Shown in pieces: positions 53,826 through 63,428 of a DNA stretch of 64,000 nt. Made by a program: the position numbers and the translations under genes. Position 1 is the first letter of the stretch. Each line of letters opens with the position of its first letter. The notes beneath the pieces are model-generated. The model was not told the DNA's origin and ran no database searches. It saw nothing but the letters and a program-made list of their open reading frames with translations. This stretch comes from Lichenihabitans psoromatis (GTDB lineage Bacteria; Pseudomonadota; Alphaproteobacteria; Rhizobiales; Beijerinckiaceae). The stretch lies in contig NZ_CP036515.1 of the NCBI RefSeq assembly GCF_004323635.1, forward strand, positions 1,316,501 to 1,380,500, written 5' to 3'.

Positions 53826-55076
53826 ATGACCTCGACCCCTTCTGACTCTCACGATCCTGCGTCGATCATGGCCGGAAACTGGCCGCTGCGTCGGACCACC
53901 ATTCTCGATTGGCTGGTGGGCGGCACGCGGGACGAGCGGTTTCTCGACAACATCTTCGTGGAATTCTGCGCCCGGCTTCGCGCCGACGGCATCATGATCG
54001 CGCGGGCGACCCTGCATCTGCGTATCCATCATCCGCAATGGAGCGGCGCCTCGTTTCTCTGGAAGCCCGGTATGGCGGAAGCCAAGCTGCAGCGGATCGA
54101 CTATCAGACGATGGAGACGCCGCAGTTTCTGAATAGTCCGATCAAGGCGCTCTATGATGGGTCCAACGAAGTCCGCAACCGGCTCGACGCCATGGATAAG
54201 GACGACGAAGATGCCTTTCCGATCTACGCCGACCTGCGTCAGCAAGGCTATACCGATTACGTCGTATGGCCGATGGATTTCACCCAAGGGCAGCGGCATG
54301 TCGTGAGTTTCGCCTCGGATCGGCCAGGTGGCTTCGCGGGGGAGGAGCTGGCGTTATTGGCAGACCTGCTGCCCGCCCTGGCGCTGGTGACGGAGATCCG
54401 CCTGAAGAACCGCTTCGCCCGCACCCTGCTCGAAACCTATGTCGGGCCGCATGCGAGCGAACAGATCCTCGCCGGCGCGACGCGACGCGGCAGCGGCGTC
54501 ACTGTCAGCGCCGTCATCCTGATCTGCGATCTGCGGGGCTTCACATCCATCTCCGAACTCTGGCCGCGCGACGACGTGATCTCGCTGCTGAACGATTATT
54601 TCGATGCCATGTCGGTCCCGATCGAGCGGCATGGCGGCGAAATCCTGAAATTCATCGGCGACGGGATGCTGGCGATCTTCCCGCTCGATAAGCCCGAGGC
54701 CTGTGCCGACGCGCTGATGGCCGTGACGGAGGCGCGGCTCGCCATGAAGGAGCTGAACGTCGATCGCGCCACCCGGGGACTCGATCCACTGGGCTATGGA
54801 GTCGGCATCCATGTCGGCGATGTCATGTATGGCAATATCGGATCCCGGTCGCGGCTCGATTTCACCGTGATCGGGCCGGCCGTCAATGTCGCGGCCCGGC
54901 TCGAGAGCCTGACCAAGGAGGTGCACCGGAATGTGTTGTTCTCCGGTGCTTTCGTGACCATGGCGCAATGCGCCATGGGGCTCGACCCCATGGGGCGGTA
55001 TCCGTTGCGCGGGGTCGGCGAACCCGTCGAGGTCTATGCCTTGAAGGAGCAGGCCGGCGATCCCCCGCCACCCTGA
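53826..55076 (+). CDS. Class III adenylate/guanylate cyclase
   Basis: 416 residues. An N-terminal sensor-like domain of about 200 residues, seen on many rhizobial cyclases, contains FVEFCARLRADGIMIARATLHL and is cytosolic. The cyclase domain has ILICDLRGFTSISELWP and IGDGMLAIFP with the two metal-binding Asp residues, LKF before the latter (Lys for ATP selectivity), and RLDFTVIGPAVNVAARLE (Asp for adenine, Asn/Arg for transition-state stabilisation). That set predicts an adenylate cyclase making cAMP. Start is uncertain: ATG 53826 or GTG 53751, neither with a strong ribosome binding site. Confidence 0.93.
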   Translation: MTSTPSDSHDPASIMAGNWPLRRTTILDWLVGGTRDERFLDNIFVEFCARLRADGIMIARATLHLRIHHPQWSGASFLWKPGMAEAKLQRIDYQTMETPQFLNSPIKALYDGSNEVRNRLDAMDKDDEDAFPIYADLRQQGYTDYVVWPMDFTQGQRHVVSFASDRPGGFAGEELALLADLLPALALVTEIRLKNRFARTLLETYVGPHASEQILAGATRRGSGVTVSAVILICDLRGFTSISELWPRDDVISLLNDYFDAMSVPIERHGGEILKFIGDGMLAIFPLDKPEACADALMAVTEARLAMKELNVDRATRGLDPLGYGVGIHVGDVMYGNIGSRSRLDFTVIGPAVNVAARLESLTKEVHRNVLFSGAFVTMAQCAMGLDPMGRYPLRGVGEPVEVYALKEQAGDPPPP

Positions 55077-55099
55077 CGCCGCTTTGGACGATTCCCGAC

Positions 55100-56701
55100 C
55101 TAGCTCGGGATCATCCACGGGAACAGGTATTGTTGCGCCACGACAAGAAGCCCGAGCAGCAGCGTCAAAAAGATGCTGTGCTTGAACGTGCGGGCGAACA
55201 CCAGACCTTCCTGACCCTTGAGGTTGGTGACTGCGACACCGGTTGCGATGTTCTGCGGTGAGATCATCTTGCCCATAACACCGCCCGACGAATTGGTTGC
55301 CGCGATCAGCACCGGATTGAGGCCGAGCTGGTTGGCGGCCACGACCTGAAGGTTGCCGAAGAGCGCGTTGCCCGACGTGTCGCTCCCCGAGAGAAAGACC
55401 GCGATCCAGCCCAGGAAGGCCGACAGAAGCGGGAAGATGACACCAACCGAAGCGACCGCTTTTCCGAGCGTATAGGCCATGCCGGAGTAGTTCATGATGA
55501 ACGCGAGGCTGAGGATCAGCACGACCGTGAGGATGGCGATGCGGCTCTGCCGCCACGTGATGCCGATCTGTTCCACGAAGGTGCCGAACGGCAACCGCAC
55601 GATGAGCGCCGTGATGATCGTCGACAGCAGGATCGCGGTGCCGGTCGCCAGCGGCTGAAAGTCCCAGACGGCCGCATAGGGCGCGTCATTGTAGAGCGTG
55701 ATCGAGATCGCCTTGTCGAGGCCGGGCCAGGGGATCTTGGTGTCGCCGATGAGAAAGACCTTCAGCGTGGTCCAGAGAATGACCACCACCGAGACCACGA
55801 TCCAGGGAAGCCAGCCGCCCCAGGTCGATCCGACTGGCGGCGCCTTGGCGATCGCGGCAGATGAAATCGCATAGGCCGGATCGACGGCAGGCTTCCAAAC
55901 TTGCAGGAACAACAGCGTCACGATGAGCGACCCCATGGAGGCGAGCACATCCGTCAGCTTGTAGTCGATATGGTTCGAGGTCAGATATTGCACGAACGCA
56001 AAGGCACCGCCGGCCACCAGGAGCACGGGCCAGAGCTGTGCAACGGACCGCCGCCCGCCATAGATCAACATGACGTAGAACGGCAGGATCAGCGCGATGA
56101 ACGGCAATTGGCGGCCGACCATGGCGCCGAGCGTCACATCCGACAAATGTGTCACCGCGCCGAGAACGGTGATCGGCACACCCAAGGCGCCGAACGCGAC
56201 CGGAGCGGTGTTGAAGATCAGCGTGAACGTCAACGCTTCGAGCGGCGCGAACCCGACCAGAATCAGCAGCGCGCTGGTGATGGCGATCGGTGTGCCGAAG
56301 CCGGCGATGCCTTCGAGCAGAGCGCCGAAACAAAAGCCGACCACCACGAGCACGACGCGGCGGTCGTTCGGCAAATGGTCGATCAGCCAGCGACGGAAAC
56401 TCTCGAATCGCCCCGACGCGACGGCGACGTTGTAGAGCAGCAGCGCATTGACCACGATCCACATAATCGGCCAAAGCGCGAAGACGGTGCCGTTGGCGAC
56501 GGCCCGAAGCGCGAGACCCGATGGCATCTGCCAGATCCCGACGGCGATCAGGACGCCGGCCACGAGCCCTGCCGCGCAGGCCTGCCAAGCCGGTCGGCGC
56601 AAAACGCCGAGGAGGACGAGAACGATCGCGATCGGAATGGCAGCGACGAGAAATGACAGCACGAGGCTGTCGCTCACCGGAGTGAGCAGTTGCTTGAACA
56701 T
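55100..56701 (-). CDS. L-lactate permease (LldP/GlcA family)
   Basis: A 533-residue, 12-14 TM lactate/glycolate:proton symporter. Family sequences include GVLRRPAWQACAAGLVAG at the N-terminus, EGIAGFGTPIAITSALLI, LNYSGMAYTLGKA-like (here MNYSGMAYTLGKA) and SNSSGGVMGKMISPQNIATG-like (NSSGGVMGKMISPQNIATG). The ATG at 56701 is preceded by AGGGAGG. A 17-bp palindrome lies just before the ribosome binding site. No lactate dehydrogenase or LldR-type regulator gene is adjacent. Confidence 0.95.
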   Translation of the reverse strand: MFKQLLTPVSDSLVLSFLVAAIPIAIVLVLLGVLRRPAWQACAAGLVAGVLIAVGIWQMPSGLALRAVANGTVFALWPIMWIVVNALLLYNVAVASGRFESFRRWLIDHLPNDRRVVLVVVGFCFGALLEGIAGFGTPIAITSALLILVGFAPLEALTFTLIFNTAPVAFGALGVPITVLGAVTHLSDVTLGAMVGRQLPFIALILPFYVMLIYGGRRSVAQLWPVLLVAGGAFAFVQYLTSNHIDYKLTDVLASMGSLIVTLLFLQVWKPAVDPAYAISSAAIAKAPPVGSTWGGWLPWIVVSVVVILWTTLKVFLIGDTKIPWPGLDKAISITLYNDAPYAAVWDFQPLATGTAILLSTIITALIVRLPFGTFVEQIGITWRQSRIAILTVVLILSLAFIMNYSGMAYTLGKAVASVGVIFPLLSAFLGWIAVFLSGSDTSGNALFGNLQVVAANQLGLNPVLIAATNSSGGVMGKMISPQNIATGVAVTNLKGQEGLVFARTFKHSIFLTLLLGLLVVAQQYLFPWMIPS

Positions 56702-56714
56702 CGGTCCTCCCTAG

Positions 56715-56731
56715 CTTTGAGACCATCAAAG
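56715..56731 (-). promoter_or_regulatory. Palindrome in the lactate permease leader
   Basis: CTTTGA (56715-56720), GACCA, TCAAAG (56726-56731): a perfect 6-bp inverted repeat with a 5-bp centre, a few bases upstream of the permease ribosome binding site. The position fits a repressor operator. It does not match the TnGTnnnACnA pattern of FadR/LldR-type regulators. Confidence 0.35.
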
Positions 56732-56803
56732 AAGGATGAACGAAGGGCGTCAAGCCACGATCGTCGCTTGTCTGCCTTTGTCCGTCATGCGGCCAGACGT
56801 CGG

Positions 56804-57412
56804 CTAAGACGACAAGCGCTTTAAGCCGTGGCGGATCAGGGCCGCGGTGCCGGCCTCGTCGCCGAGCAGGCTCACGGCATCGGCGACCGCTCCCATGACC
56901 TGAGGCCGGCCATAGCCGAGATTGACCAAGGCCGCGACCGCGTCGTCGGCCTGGAGTGGAAGTGCCGGTGTCGACGCCAGGACCTCTCCCGGCATTTCGC
57001 CACCCCCGAGGGTTGCGGTCTTATCCTTGAGTTCGGCCACGATCCGAGCCGCGAGCTTCGGTCCGACGCCCGGGCTCCGCGCCACGGCTGTCTTGTCGCC
57101 GCGCGCGATCGCCAGTGCCAGATCGCCCGTCGGAAGCACTCCGAGGATCGCCAGCGCGACTTTGGAGCCGACGCCCTGCACGCCTTGTAGAAGGCGGAAC
57201 CAGTCCCGTTCCTGGTCGGACGCAAAGCCGTAGAGCCGGATCATGTCCTCGCGCATCTGGGTGTCGATCGCCAGGCTGGCGGCCTCTCCCGGTGGGGGCA
57301 ACGCCCTGAGGGTCCGGGTCGAGCAATAGACGATGTAGCCGACGCCATGCACGTCGAGGATGACGAAGTCGGTCCCTTGGCTGTCGACGGTCCCTTTGAG
57401 CTTGCCGATCAT
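56804..57412 (-). CDS. ruvA: Holliday junction ATP-dependent DNA helicase subunit RuvA
   Basis: Tetrameric Holliday-junction binding protein, 202 residues. MIGKLKGTV begins the OB fold; the helix-hairpin-helix pair is [17 protein letters not shown] and [16 protein letters not shown]; domain III ends in [16 protein letters not shown]. The ATG overlaps the ruvC stop (ATGA). ruvB, usually next, does not follow here; a lactate permease gene lies downstream instead. Confidence 0.97.
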   Translation of the reverse strand: MIGKLKGTVDSQGTDFVILDVHGVGYIVYCSTRTLRALPPPGEAASLAIDTQMREDMIRLYGFASDQERDWFRLLQGVQGVGSKVALAILGVLPTGDLALAIARGDKTAVARSPGVGPKLAARIVAELKDKTATLGGGEMPGEVLASTPALPLQADDAVAALVNLGYGRPQVMGAVADAVSLLGDEAGTAALIRHGLKRLSS

Positions 57413-57927
57413 GCCGTTTTCAATCCGAGTCGCGCCGCCAGGGCCGCGGAGGCGCGATGCTGGGCATGGGTCACGGCGACCGCGAGCGCGTCCGCCGCAT
57501 CGGGGCTTGTGGCGTTGCTGCGCGGCAGCAGCACCTTCAGCATCATGCCGATCTGCTGCTTTTCGGCGTGACCGGTGCCCGTCACAGTCTTCTTGACGAG
57601 ATTGGCCGAATATTCGGCGACCGTGAGACCGGCCAGCGCCGGCACCACGAGCGCGATGCCTCGCGCCTGCCCAAGCTTCAGCGTGCCTTGCGGATCGCGG
57701 TTGACGAACGTTTCCTCCACTGCGGCCTCGTCCGGCCGATGCGCCTCGATGATGGCCGCGAGCTGAACATGCAGTTGCCGCAACCGCTCGCTCAACGGGG
57801 CATCCTGGGCCGGGTGGATGGAACCGCAGGCCACAAACGACAGTCGCGATCCTTCGGTGTCGATGACGCCCCAGCCCATGTTACGAAGGCCAGGGTCGAT
57901 GCCGAGAATGCGGACGACGTTGCTCAT
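57409..57927 (-). CDS. ruvC: Crossover junction endodeoxyribonuclease RuvC
   Basis: Resolves Holliday junctions; 172 residues from the ATG at 57927. The catalytic acidic residues are in [25 protein letters not shown] and [19 protein letters not shown] at 57951 would add eight residues that the family lacks. Cotranscribed with ruvA, and preceded by yebC on the same strand, the conserved yebC-ruvC-ruvA order. Confidence 0.97.
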   Translation of the reverse strand: MSNVVRILGIDPGLRNMGWGVIDTEGSRLSFVACGSIHPAQDAPLSERLRQLHVQLAAIIEAHRPDEAAVEETFVNRDPQGTLKLGQARGIALVVPALAGLTVAEYSANLVKKTVTGTGHAEKQQIGMMLKVLLPRSNATSPDAADALAVAVTHAQHRASAALAARLGLKTA

Positions 57928-57970
57928 TGCAGCATCCGAGTGGCCCCGCACGATCCGAGACCGTGGTCGG

Positions 57971-58717
57971 TCACGCCTCCATCTTGGCGATCAGAGCGTC
58001 GGAAATCTCGAAATTGGCATAGACCTTCTGGACGTCGTCGTTGTCCTCGAGGTTGCCGACCAGCTTGAGGATCTTCTCGCCGGCATCGTCATCGACCAGA
58101 ATGGTGTTCTGCGGGCGCCAGACCATGGCGGTGCGGCGCGGTTCGCCGAATTTGTCTTCGAGGGCTTTCGCGACATCCTTCAGGCCCTCGATCGTGGTGA
58201 TCACCTCATGGCCGTCCTCGGTCGTGGCTGCATCATCGGCCCCGGCTTCAATCGCGGCTTCCATCATGGCGTCTTCGGACGCGACACCCGTGTCATATTC
58301 GATGACGCCGATCCGATCGAACATGAACGAGACCGCGCCCGTCTCGGCTAAGGCACCGCCGGATTTGGTGAAGAAGGAGCGGATTTCGCCGGCGGTCCGG
58401 TTGCGATTGTCGGTCAGCGCCTCGACGATGACGGCGACGCCACCGGGCGCATAGCCTTCGTAGCGGATCTCGTCGAAATTATCCCCTTCGCCGCCGACCG
58501 CCTTCTTGATGGCGCGCTCGATATTGTCTTTGGGCATGTTTTCGGCCCGCGCCGCCAACACGGCGGAGCGAAGCCGCGCATTCATGCTGGGGTCCGGCAG
58601 GCCGAGCTTCGCCGCGACGGTGATTTCACGCGCCAGCTTGGAGAAGACCTTGGACCGAACCGCGTCCACCTTCCCCTTGCGGTGCATGATGTTCTTGAAC
58701 TGACTATGTCCAGCCAT
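57971..58717 (-). CDS. yebC: YebC/PmpR family protein (probable translation/transcription factor)
   Basis: A 248-residue member of the YebC family. It starts with the invariant [20 protein letters not shown], followed by [15 protein letters not shown] and [19 protein letters not shown]. YebC proteins have been described as transcriptional regulators and, more recently, as factors that relieve ribosome stalling at polyproline. It leads yebC-ruvC-ruvA. Confidence 0.97.
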   Translation of the reverse strand: MAGHSQFKNIMHRKGKVDAVRSKVFSKLAREITVAAKLGLPDPSMNARLRSAVLAARAENMPKDNIERAIKKAVGGEGDNFDEIRYEGYAPGGVAVIVEALTDNRNRTAGEIRSFFTKSGGALAETGAVSFMFDRIGVIEYDTGVASEDAMMEAAIEAGADDAATTEDGHEVITTIEGLKDVAKALEDKFGEPRRTAMVWRPQNTILVDDDAGEKILKLVGNLEDNDDVQKVYANFEISDALIAKMEA

Positions 58718-58781
58718 GGTGGTTCCCGATGCGGCTTACGAGAGCGTGGTCGCCTTGGCGGACCAGCTCCAAATCAAATCC

Positions 58782-58817
58782 CGACGACACGTCTTTCGGA
58801 CGTTGGGTCGTCGTTTT
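58782..58817. terminator. Strong hairpin between the polyprenyl synthase gene and yebC
   Basis: Outer arms CGACGAC (58782-58788) and GTCGTCG (58807-58813) enclose inner arms ACGTC (58789-58793) and GACGT (58799-58803) with a 3-nt bulge. TTTT follows on the plus strand. Both flanking genes are on the minus strand, where it lies after the polyprenyl synthase gene. Confidence 0.55.
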
Positions 58818-58890
58818 ACCGTCATGCCCGGCACAAGGGAAGCAAGCCGAGCGTGTCCGCAGCGTGCCGTGCCGGACAATCCTCTTGGCG

Positions 58891-59823
58891 TCAGCTCTTA
58901 CGCGCCACCGTGAACCGCGCCGCTTCGGCCAGGATCGCGGTCTTGTCCCCCATGTCGAGAGCGTCGAGCGCGGCCTGCGCCTCGGCCGCGAGCGCGTCAC
59001 GCCGCGTCTTGGCGGCCGCAAGGCCGAGGCTCGAGACGAGGGTCGCCTTGTTGCGTCCCGCATCCTTGCCGGCGGCTTTGCCAAGCGTCGCTGCATCGCT
59101 TTCGGTGTCGAGAATGTCGTCCGCCACCTGGAAGGCTGCGCCGAGCGCGCGTCCATAGCGGCCCAAGGCGTCGCGTTGCTGGTCCGTCGCGCCGCCCATC
59201 AGAGCACCGGCTTCGACACCGAAGAGCAGCAGCGCGCCGGTCTTCATCGCCTGCAGCTGCAGGATCGTCTCCGTCTTGTGCGGCTCGGTTGCGCGTTCCG
59301 CCTCGAGATCGAGCGCCTGTCCACCCGCCATGCCGCCGAGGCCGGAGGCGCGTGCGAGCCCGACCGCGAGCGTGGCGCGAACCAGCGGGTCGGGATGGGT
59401 CGGCGTATCGGCCATCACGTCGAACGCATAGGTCAGCAAACCGTCGCCGGCCAGGATGGCGGTCGCCTCGTCGAAGGCGATATGGGCGGTCGGGCGACCC
59501 CGGCGCAACGCGTCGTCGTCCATGGCCGGCAGGTCGTCATGGACCAGCGAGTAGCAATGTATCATTTCGAGCGCCGCCCCGGCCCGCAGCGGACCGTCAC
59601 CCTCAAGCCCAAACAATCGTGCCGTTTCGACCAGCAGGAACGGGCGAAGCCGCTTGCCGCCGCCCAGGGTCGCATAACGCATGGCTTCGCGGAGGCGCGC
59701 CGGGCGGGTGATCTCACCGGGCAGGGCAGCCGTTCCGAGCAGCCGATCCAGCATGGCTTCGATGTCGTCGGCCACCGCACTCAGGCGCGTATTGAAGTCG
59801 GTCGCGGTGGTGTCCCGAGTCAT
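58891..59823 (-). CDS. ispA: Polyprenyl (farnesyl/geranylgeranyl) diphosphate synthase
   Basis: A 310-residue trans-prenyltransferase building C15/C20 diphosphates from IPP and DMAPP. The first Asp-rich motif is [18 protein letters not shown] and the second [19 protein letters not shown] binds IPP. The loop between the two FARM Asp pairs contains the extra residues typical of bacterial FPP synthases, so IspA is the best guess; chain length cannot be certain. ATG 59823 has AGAGGA upstream. Divergent from hisB across 240 bp. Confidence 0.92.
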   Translation of the reverse strand: MTRDTTATDFNTRLSAVADDIEAMLDRLLGTAALPGEITRPARLREAMRYATLGGGKRLRPFLLVETARLFGLEGDGPLRAGAALEMIHCYSLVHDDLPAMDDDALRRGRPTAHIAFDEATAILAGDGLLTYAFDVMADTPTHPDPLVRATLAVGLARASGLGGMAGGQALDLEAERATEPHKTETILQLQAMKTGALLLFGVEAGALMGGATDQQRDALGRYGRALGAAFQVADDILDTESDAATLGKAAGKDAGRNKATLVSSLGLAAAKTRRDALAAEAQAALDALDMGDKTAILAEAARFTVARKS

Positions 59824-60063
59824 GCGTCCTCTCCCTCAAGCCGTCGCACCGATCGGCACGCACGGCATCCGGCATCGACATGCCGGTCGACCCGGCGAGC
59901 CCAAACACGGCTCGTCTCAGGCGGGTTATTTTCTACCAGCCCTCAAGCGTCAAGCCCGACGTGTGACATCGGACGGCGGCGTGCACTTGCGGCGCCCCGC
60001 TCCGAGCCGGTAAGACGACGCACGAGCCGTATCGGCCCAGATCCATCAGGCTGGAGACATCCC

Positions 60064-60657
60064 ATGCGTCGCGCGAGCGTGACCCGTCACACGAAAGAGA
60101 CCGAGATCGAGGTTGCGGTCGATCTCGACGGCAGCGGCGAGAGCAACATCGCCAGCGGGATCGGCTTTTTCGATCATATGCTCGACCAGATCGCGCGCCA
60201 TTCGCTGATCGACTTGAGCGTGAAGGCCAAGGGCGACCTTCACATCGACATGCACCACACGGTCGAGGATACCGGGATCGCGCTGGGGCAAGCCTTGCGT
60301 GAAGCTCTGGGCGACAAGGCGGGCATCACGCGTTACGCGGACGTGCATCTGCCGATGGACGAGGTGCTGACCCGCGTGGCGCTGGATTTTTCAGGCCGGC
60401 CCTTCTTCGTGTTCCGCACGTCCTTCGCGCGCGACAAAATCGGCGACTTCGACACCGAACTCGTGCGTGAGTTCTTCCAGGCCGTCGCCGTCAACGCCCA
60501 TATGACGCTCCACATCGAAACCCTCTACGGCGACAACAATCATCATATCGCCGAATCCTGCTTCAAAGGGTTGGCGCGGGCCTTGCGTAGCGCCGTGAGC
60601 ATCGACGAGCGGCAGGCCGGTCGAGTGCCCTCGACAAAGGGCTCGCTGGCCGGGTAG
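60064..60657 (+). CDS. hisB: Imidazoleglycerol-phosphate dehydratase HisB
   Basis: Seventh enzymatic function of histidine synthesis. The 197-residue protein has the Mn-binding motifs [28 protein letters not shown] and [15 protein letters not shown]. The ATG at 60064 has GGAG seven bases upstream. The frame is open for another 1.3 kb upstream, but that is the antisense of the polyprenyl synthase gene and not part of HisB. It begins the local his operon. Confidence 0.98.
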   Translation: MRRASVTRHTKETEIEVAVDLDGSGESNIASGIGFFDHMLDQIARHSLIDLSVKAKGDLHIDMHHTVEDTGIALGQALREALGDKAGITRYADVHLPMDEVLTRVALDFSGRPFFVFRTSFARDKIGDFDTELVREFFQAVAVNAHMTLHIETLYGDNNHHIAESCFKGLARALRSAVSIDERQAGRVPSTKGSLAG

Positions 60658-60667
60658 GAGCGATAGG

Positions 60668-61165
60668 ATGACGATCTATACGGTACACGTGCCGCAGGAC
60701 GCGGGTGACCGGGTCGCGCTCGCCGATCGAACGGTTTTCGTCAGAGACGGGTTCAGCGTCTGGGCCTTCCTGTTCGGTCCGTTGTTCCTCCTGCGGTATC
60801 GGGCTTGGCTCGCGGCTCTCGTCTGGCTCGTCCTGGTCGTCGCTGGCGCTTGGGGCGCGCAGGCGTTGCATCTGCCCGGCATGGTCAGGTTCGGCCTCTT
60901 GGTCATCCTCGCGATCTTCATGGGTCTCGAAGGCAACGCCCTTCGCGGCGCGGCACTTGGGTCGCGCGGCTATCGATCGACCGACGTCGTGGCCGGCGCG
61001 GGCCGCGAGGCGAGCGAGCGCCGCTTCTTTGCCAGTCACGACGTAGAGCCCGTCGCGGATCGCTCCCCCAACCCTGTCGCACGAGCGACCGCATCGTCGC
61101 GGCAGCAGAGCCGCCTCACGAACGGCGAGACGATCATCGGGTCCTTCCCGCAGCACGAGGGTTAG
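60668..61165 (+). CDS. DUF2628 domain-containing membrane protein
   Basis: A 165-residue protein with the DUF2628 pattern: YTVHVP at the start, VFVRDGFSVWAFLFGPLFLL and two or three hydrophobic helices, then a variable polar tail. Function unknown. The family is repeatedly inserted between hisB and hisH in Hyphomicrobiales, as here (10 bp after hisB, 3 bp before hisH). AGGAG precedes the ATG. Confidence 0.9.
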   Translation: MTIYTVHVPQDAGDRVALADRTVFVRDGFSVWAFLFGPLFLLRYRAWLAALVWLVLVVAGAWGAQALHLPGMVRFGLLVILAIFMGLEGNALRGAALGSRGYRSTDVVAGAGREASERRFFASHDVEPVADRSPNPVARATASSRQQSRLTNGETIIGSFPQHEG

Positions 61166-61168
61166 GGC

Positions 61169-61819
61169 GTGTCTGTCGTCATCGTCGATTACGGGTCGGG
61201 CAATCTCCATTCGGCCCACAAGGCGTTCGAGCGGTCGGCCCGCGAGGCGGGCCTCGACGTGCCGATCCGCGTCAGTGCCGAGCCCGAGGCCATTCGGGCG
61301 GCCGAGCGCGTGGTGCTGCCGGGCGTCGGTGCCTTTGCGGCCTGTATGCGCGGCCTCCGGGGCGTGCCGGGCCTGATCGAGGCTCTCGACGAAGCCGTGA
61401 CGCGAGACGCCAAGCCGTTTCTCGGCATCTGCGTCGGGATGCAACTGCTGGCCACGACCGGGCGCGAGCACGAGGTGTCCGACGGGCTGGGCTGGATCCC
61501 AGGCTCCGTGCGGGCCATCGTGCCGAGTGACCCGACCCTCAAGGTTCCGCATATGGGATGGAACACGCTCCGCACGACTGCGGCGCATCCACTGCTATCC
61601 GGCATTCCGACCGGAGAGACAGGCCTGCATGCCTATTTCGTGCATTCCTACCAGCTCCATCCCGACGATCCCGCCGATCTCGTGGCAACCGCCGATTATG
61701 GCGGTCCCGTCACCGCCATGGTCGGGCGCGGCACGGTCGCGGCCACGCAATTCCACCCCGAAAAAAGCCAGACGCTCGGCTTAGCCCTGATTGCAAATTT
61801 TCTGAGGTGGCGCCCGTGA
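61169..61819 (+). CDS. hisH: Imidazole glycerol phosphate synthase subunit HisH
   Basis: Glutaminase subunit, 216 residues, delivering ammonia to HisF. The class I amidotransferase triad is seen as the Cys in [10 protein letters not shown] and the His/Glu in [19 protein letters not shown] at the N-terminus is typical. GTG start three bases after the DUF2628 stop. Its stop overlaps the hisA start (GTGA). Confidence 0.97.
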   Translation: MSVVIVDYGSGNLHSAHKAFERSAREAGLDVPIRVSAEPEAIRAAERVVLPGVGAFAACMRGLRGVPGLIEALDEAVTRDAKPFLGICVGMQLLATTGREHEVSDGLGWIPGSVRAIVPSDPTLKVPHMGWNTLRTTAAHPLLSGIPTGETGLHAYFVHSYQLHPDDPADLVATADYGGPVTAMVGRGTVAATQFHPEKSQTLGLALIANFLRWRP

Positions 61820-62583
61820 TCCTGTTTCCCGCCATCGATCTCAAGAACGGCGAATGCGTCCGGCTTGTCCATGGAGACATGCAGCAGGTCACGGTCTTCA
61901 ACTCCGATCCGGCCGCACAGGCGGCGGACTTCGAAGCCCAGGGGTTCGACTATCTCCACGTGGTCGATCTCGATGGCGCTTTCGCGGGCAAACCCGTCAA
62001 TGCCGAGGCCGTCGAGGCTATCCTCCGCCGGGTCGCCATGCCGGTGCAGCTTGGCGGAGGCATCCGTGATCTGCGGACCATCGAGGCGTGGCTGGCGCGC
62101 GGCATCTGTCGCGTCATCATCGGCACGGCCGCCTTGCGCGACCCTGATCTTGTGCGCGAGGCGGCGCGGCTGTTTCCCGGACGCGTCGCGGTCGGTATCG
62201 ACGCGCGCGACGGCTTCGTGGCCGTGGATGGCTGGGCCAAGACCTCGCAAACCTCCGCGCCGGAGCTTGGGCGTCGTTTCGAGGATGCCGGGGTGGCGGC
62301 GGTGATCTATACGGATATTTCCCGCGACGGCGCGCTGCAAGGCCTCAACATCGAGGGCACCATCGCGCTTGCGGAGGCTCTCGCGATCCCGGTAATCGCT
62401 TCGGGAGGCCTTGCCTCGCTGGCCGATATCGAGCGATTGCTCCAGCCCGATTGCGCCCGCATCGCCGGCGCCATCTCGGGTCGCGCGCTTTATGATGGGC
62501 GGCTCGATCCCGCCGAGGCCTTAGCGTTGATTCGGACGAATCGCGGAGACTCCATTCAAACGAAGAGTCAAGACTTGCCTTGA
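61816..62583 (+). CDS. hisA: Phosphoribosylformimino-5-aminoimidazole carboxamide ribotide isomerase HisA
   Basis: TIM-barrel isomerase, 255 residues. [19 protein letters not shown] carries the first catalytic Asp, and [14 protein letters not shown] the second. QLGGGIRD and IASGGLASL bind phosphate. The last 15 or so residues (after ALALIRTN) look non-native and run into a terminator hairpin at 62563-62589, so the 3' end was probably rebuilt when the DUF3800 gene arrived. Start GTG overlaps hisH. Confidence 0.95.
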   Translation: MILFPAIDLKNGECVRLVHGDMQQVTVFNSDPAAQAADFEAQGFDYLHVVDLDGAFAGKPVNAEAVEAILRRVAMPVQLGGGIRDLRTIEAWLARGICRVIIGTAALRDPDLVREAARLFPGRVAVGIDARDGFVAVDGWAKTSQTSAPELGRRFEDAGVAAVIYTDISRDGALQGLNIEGTIALAEALAIPVIASGGLASLADIERLLQPDCARIAGAISGRALYDGRLDPAEALALIRTNRGDSIQTKSQDLP

Positions 62584-62589
62584 CTTTTT
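62563..62589 (+). terminator. Rho-independent terminator overlapping the end of hisA
   Basis: AGTCAAG (62566-62572) and CTTGACT (62579-62585) form a perfect stem with a 6-nt loop, extended by A-T and G-U pairs, and are followed by TTTT. The hisA stop codon (62581-62583) lies inside the right arm. Confidence 0.75.
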
Positions 62590-62643
62590 GGCGAGAAAAC
62601 CGTATTTGAAAAGCAAGTGGATTGGGGTTTCCCGGTCGGCGCT

Positions 62644-62669
62644 AGGCCCTGGAGCAATCCGGGGCCTTT
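62644..62669 (+). terminator. Second hairpin between hisA and the DUF3800 gene
   Basis: AGGCCCTGG (62644-62652) pairs with CCGGGGCCT (62659-62667), with one G-U pair and a 6-nt loop, followed by TTCGCTTT. It ends a few bases before the convergent DUF3800 stop. Confidence 0.5.
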
Positions 62670-62673
62670 CGCT

Positions 62674-63408
62674 TTATGGAGACATCATAATACCGGCTTG
62701 TGATCGCCTGCTCGACGTCACGATCTTTGGTCTGATGATGTCGAACGCCCGATTTGATTGACCTGGCCTGATCGCTTTGATCCCGATCGGTCTAGCGGCA
62801 AGATCAGCGATTTGTAGGCCAGAGCTGTTCGCTTTTTTGTCGAGCATCCTGATCTCGATATTCGGCAAAGGCCGCCGAAATCTGTTCTGTCCGCCAGCAA
62901 TCCGTCGGAACTCTAGCTCGAGATCCTTATCTTCCTTGTCTCCCCGTTTTTCGAACAAGAAGTGCGTCACCCGCTGCTTTTGGCCTTTGCTCTCTAAAAA
63001 CTCGATGCTTCGTTCGACACAAGCTTTCAACGCTATCGAGTATGGATTTTCCGTAAAGAGGTCGTCTCGCACTCTCTTTTTGTCGATCACAACACAAACG
63101 ACAGCCATTCGCGTCCGCTTGACGATCATGCTCAGATCACTTTGAAAGCGCTCGTAGAGTTCACGATCTTGCAAGAACGAGAAAGCATTCTCTTTCTTCC
63201 TGATTTCACGCTCATGAAGCACGACGGAGTCGTGTCCGAAGTAAGCGAACTTCAGTCGTTGCATCGCTGGAACGACCGCCCCAACATAGTGTTTCTTTTC
63301 AAAGATGCATAAGCACAGAACGAAGACGGGGTAGGAGGAGTCGACTTTCGTAAGGCTATGATCGCCGCTCTCGTCCGCGTATACGATGTAGTCGCTGAAA
63401 CCGTTCAT
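62674..63408 (-). CDS. DUF3800 domain-containing protein
   Basis: A 244-residue member of the DUF3800 family, a presumed RNase H-like fold often found in mobile or defence regions; biochemical function unknown. It has [12 protein letters not shown] near the N-terminus with the acidic residues, HEREIRKK mid-chain, and [15 protein letters not shown] toward the C-terminus. Its base composition is clearly more AT-rich than its neighbours, and Lys/Phe/Ile codons are more frequent. It sits inverted inside the his operon between hisA and hisF. AGGA lies directly against the ATG at 63408, an unusually short spacing. Horizontal transfer is likely. Confidence 0.88.
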   Translation of the reverse strand: MNGFSDYIVYADESGDHSLTKVDSSYPVFVLCLCIFEKKHYVGAVVPAMQRLKFAYFGHDSVVLHEREIRKKENAFSFLQDRELYERFQSDLSMIVKRTRMAVVCVVIDKKRVRDDLFTENPYSIALKACVERSIEFLESKGQKQRVTHFLFEKRGDKEDKDLELEFRRIAGGQNRFRRPLPNIEIRMLDKKANSSGLQIADLAARPIGIKAIRPGQSNRAFDIIRPKIVTSSRRSQAGIMMSP

Positions 63409-63428
63409 TCCTCGTCGTGTATCACAAC

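Noticed and set aside
53688..54299. Long N-terminal extension of mobA
   Set aside because: It is antisense to the adenylate cyclase gene; the MobA domain begins right after the ATG at 53687.
58729..60063. N-terminal extension of hisB by about 445 codons
   Set aside because: It is antisense to the polyprenyl synthase gene and lacks HisB similarity; hisB has its own GGAG site and ATG at 60064.
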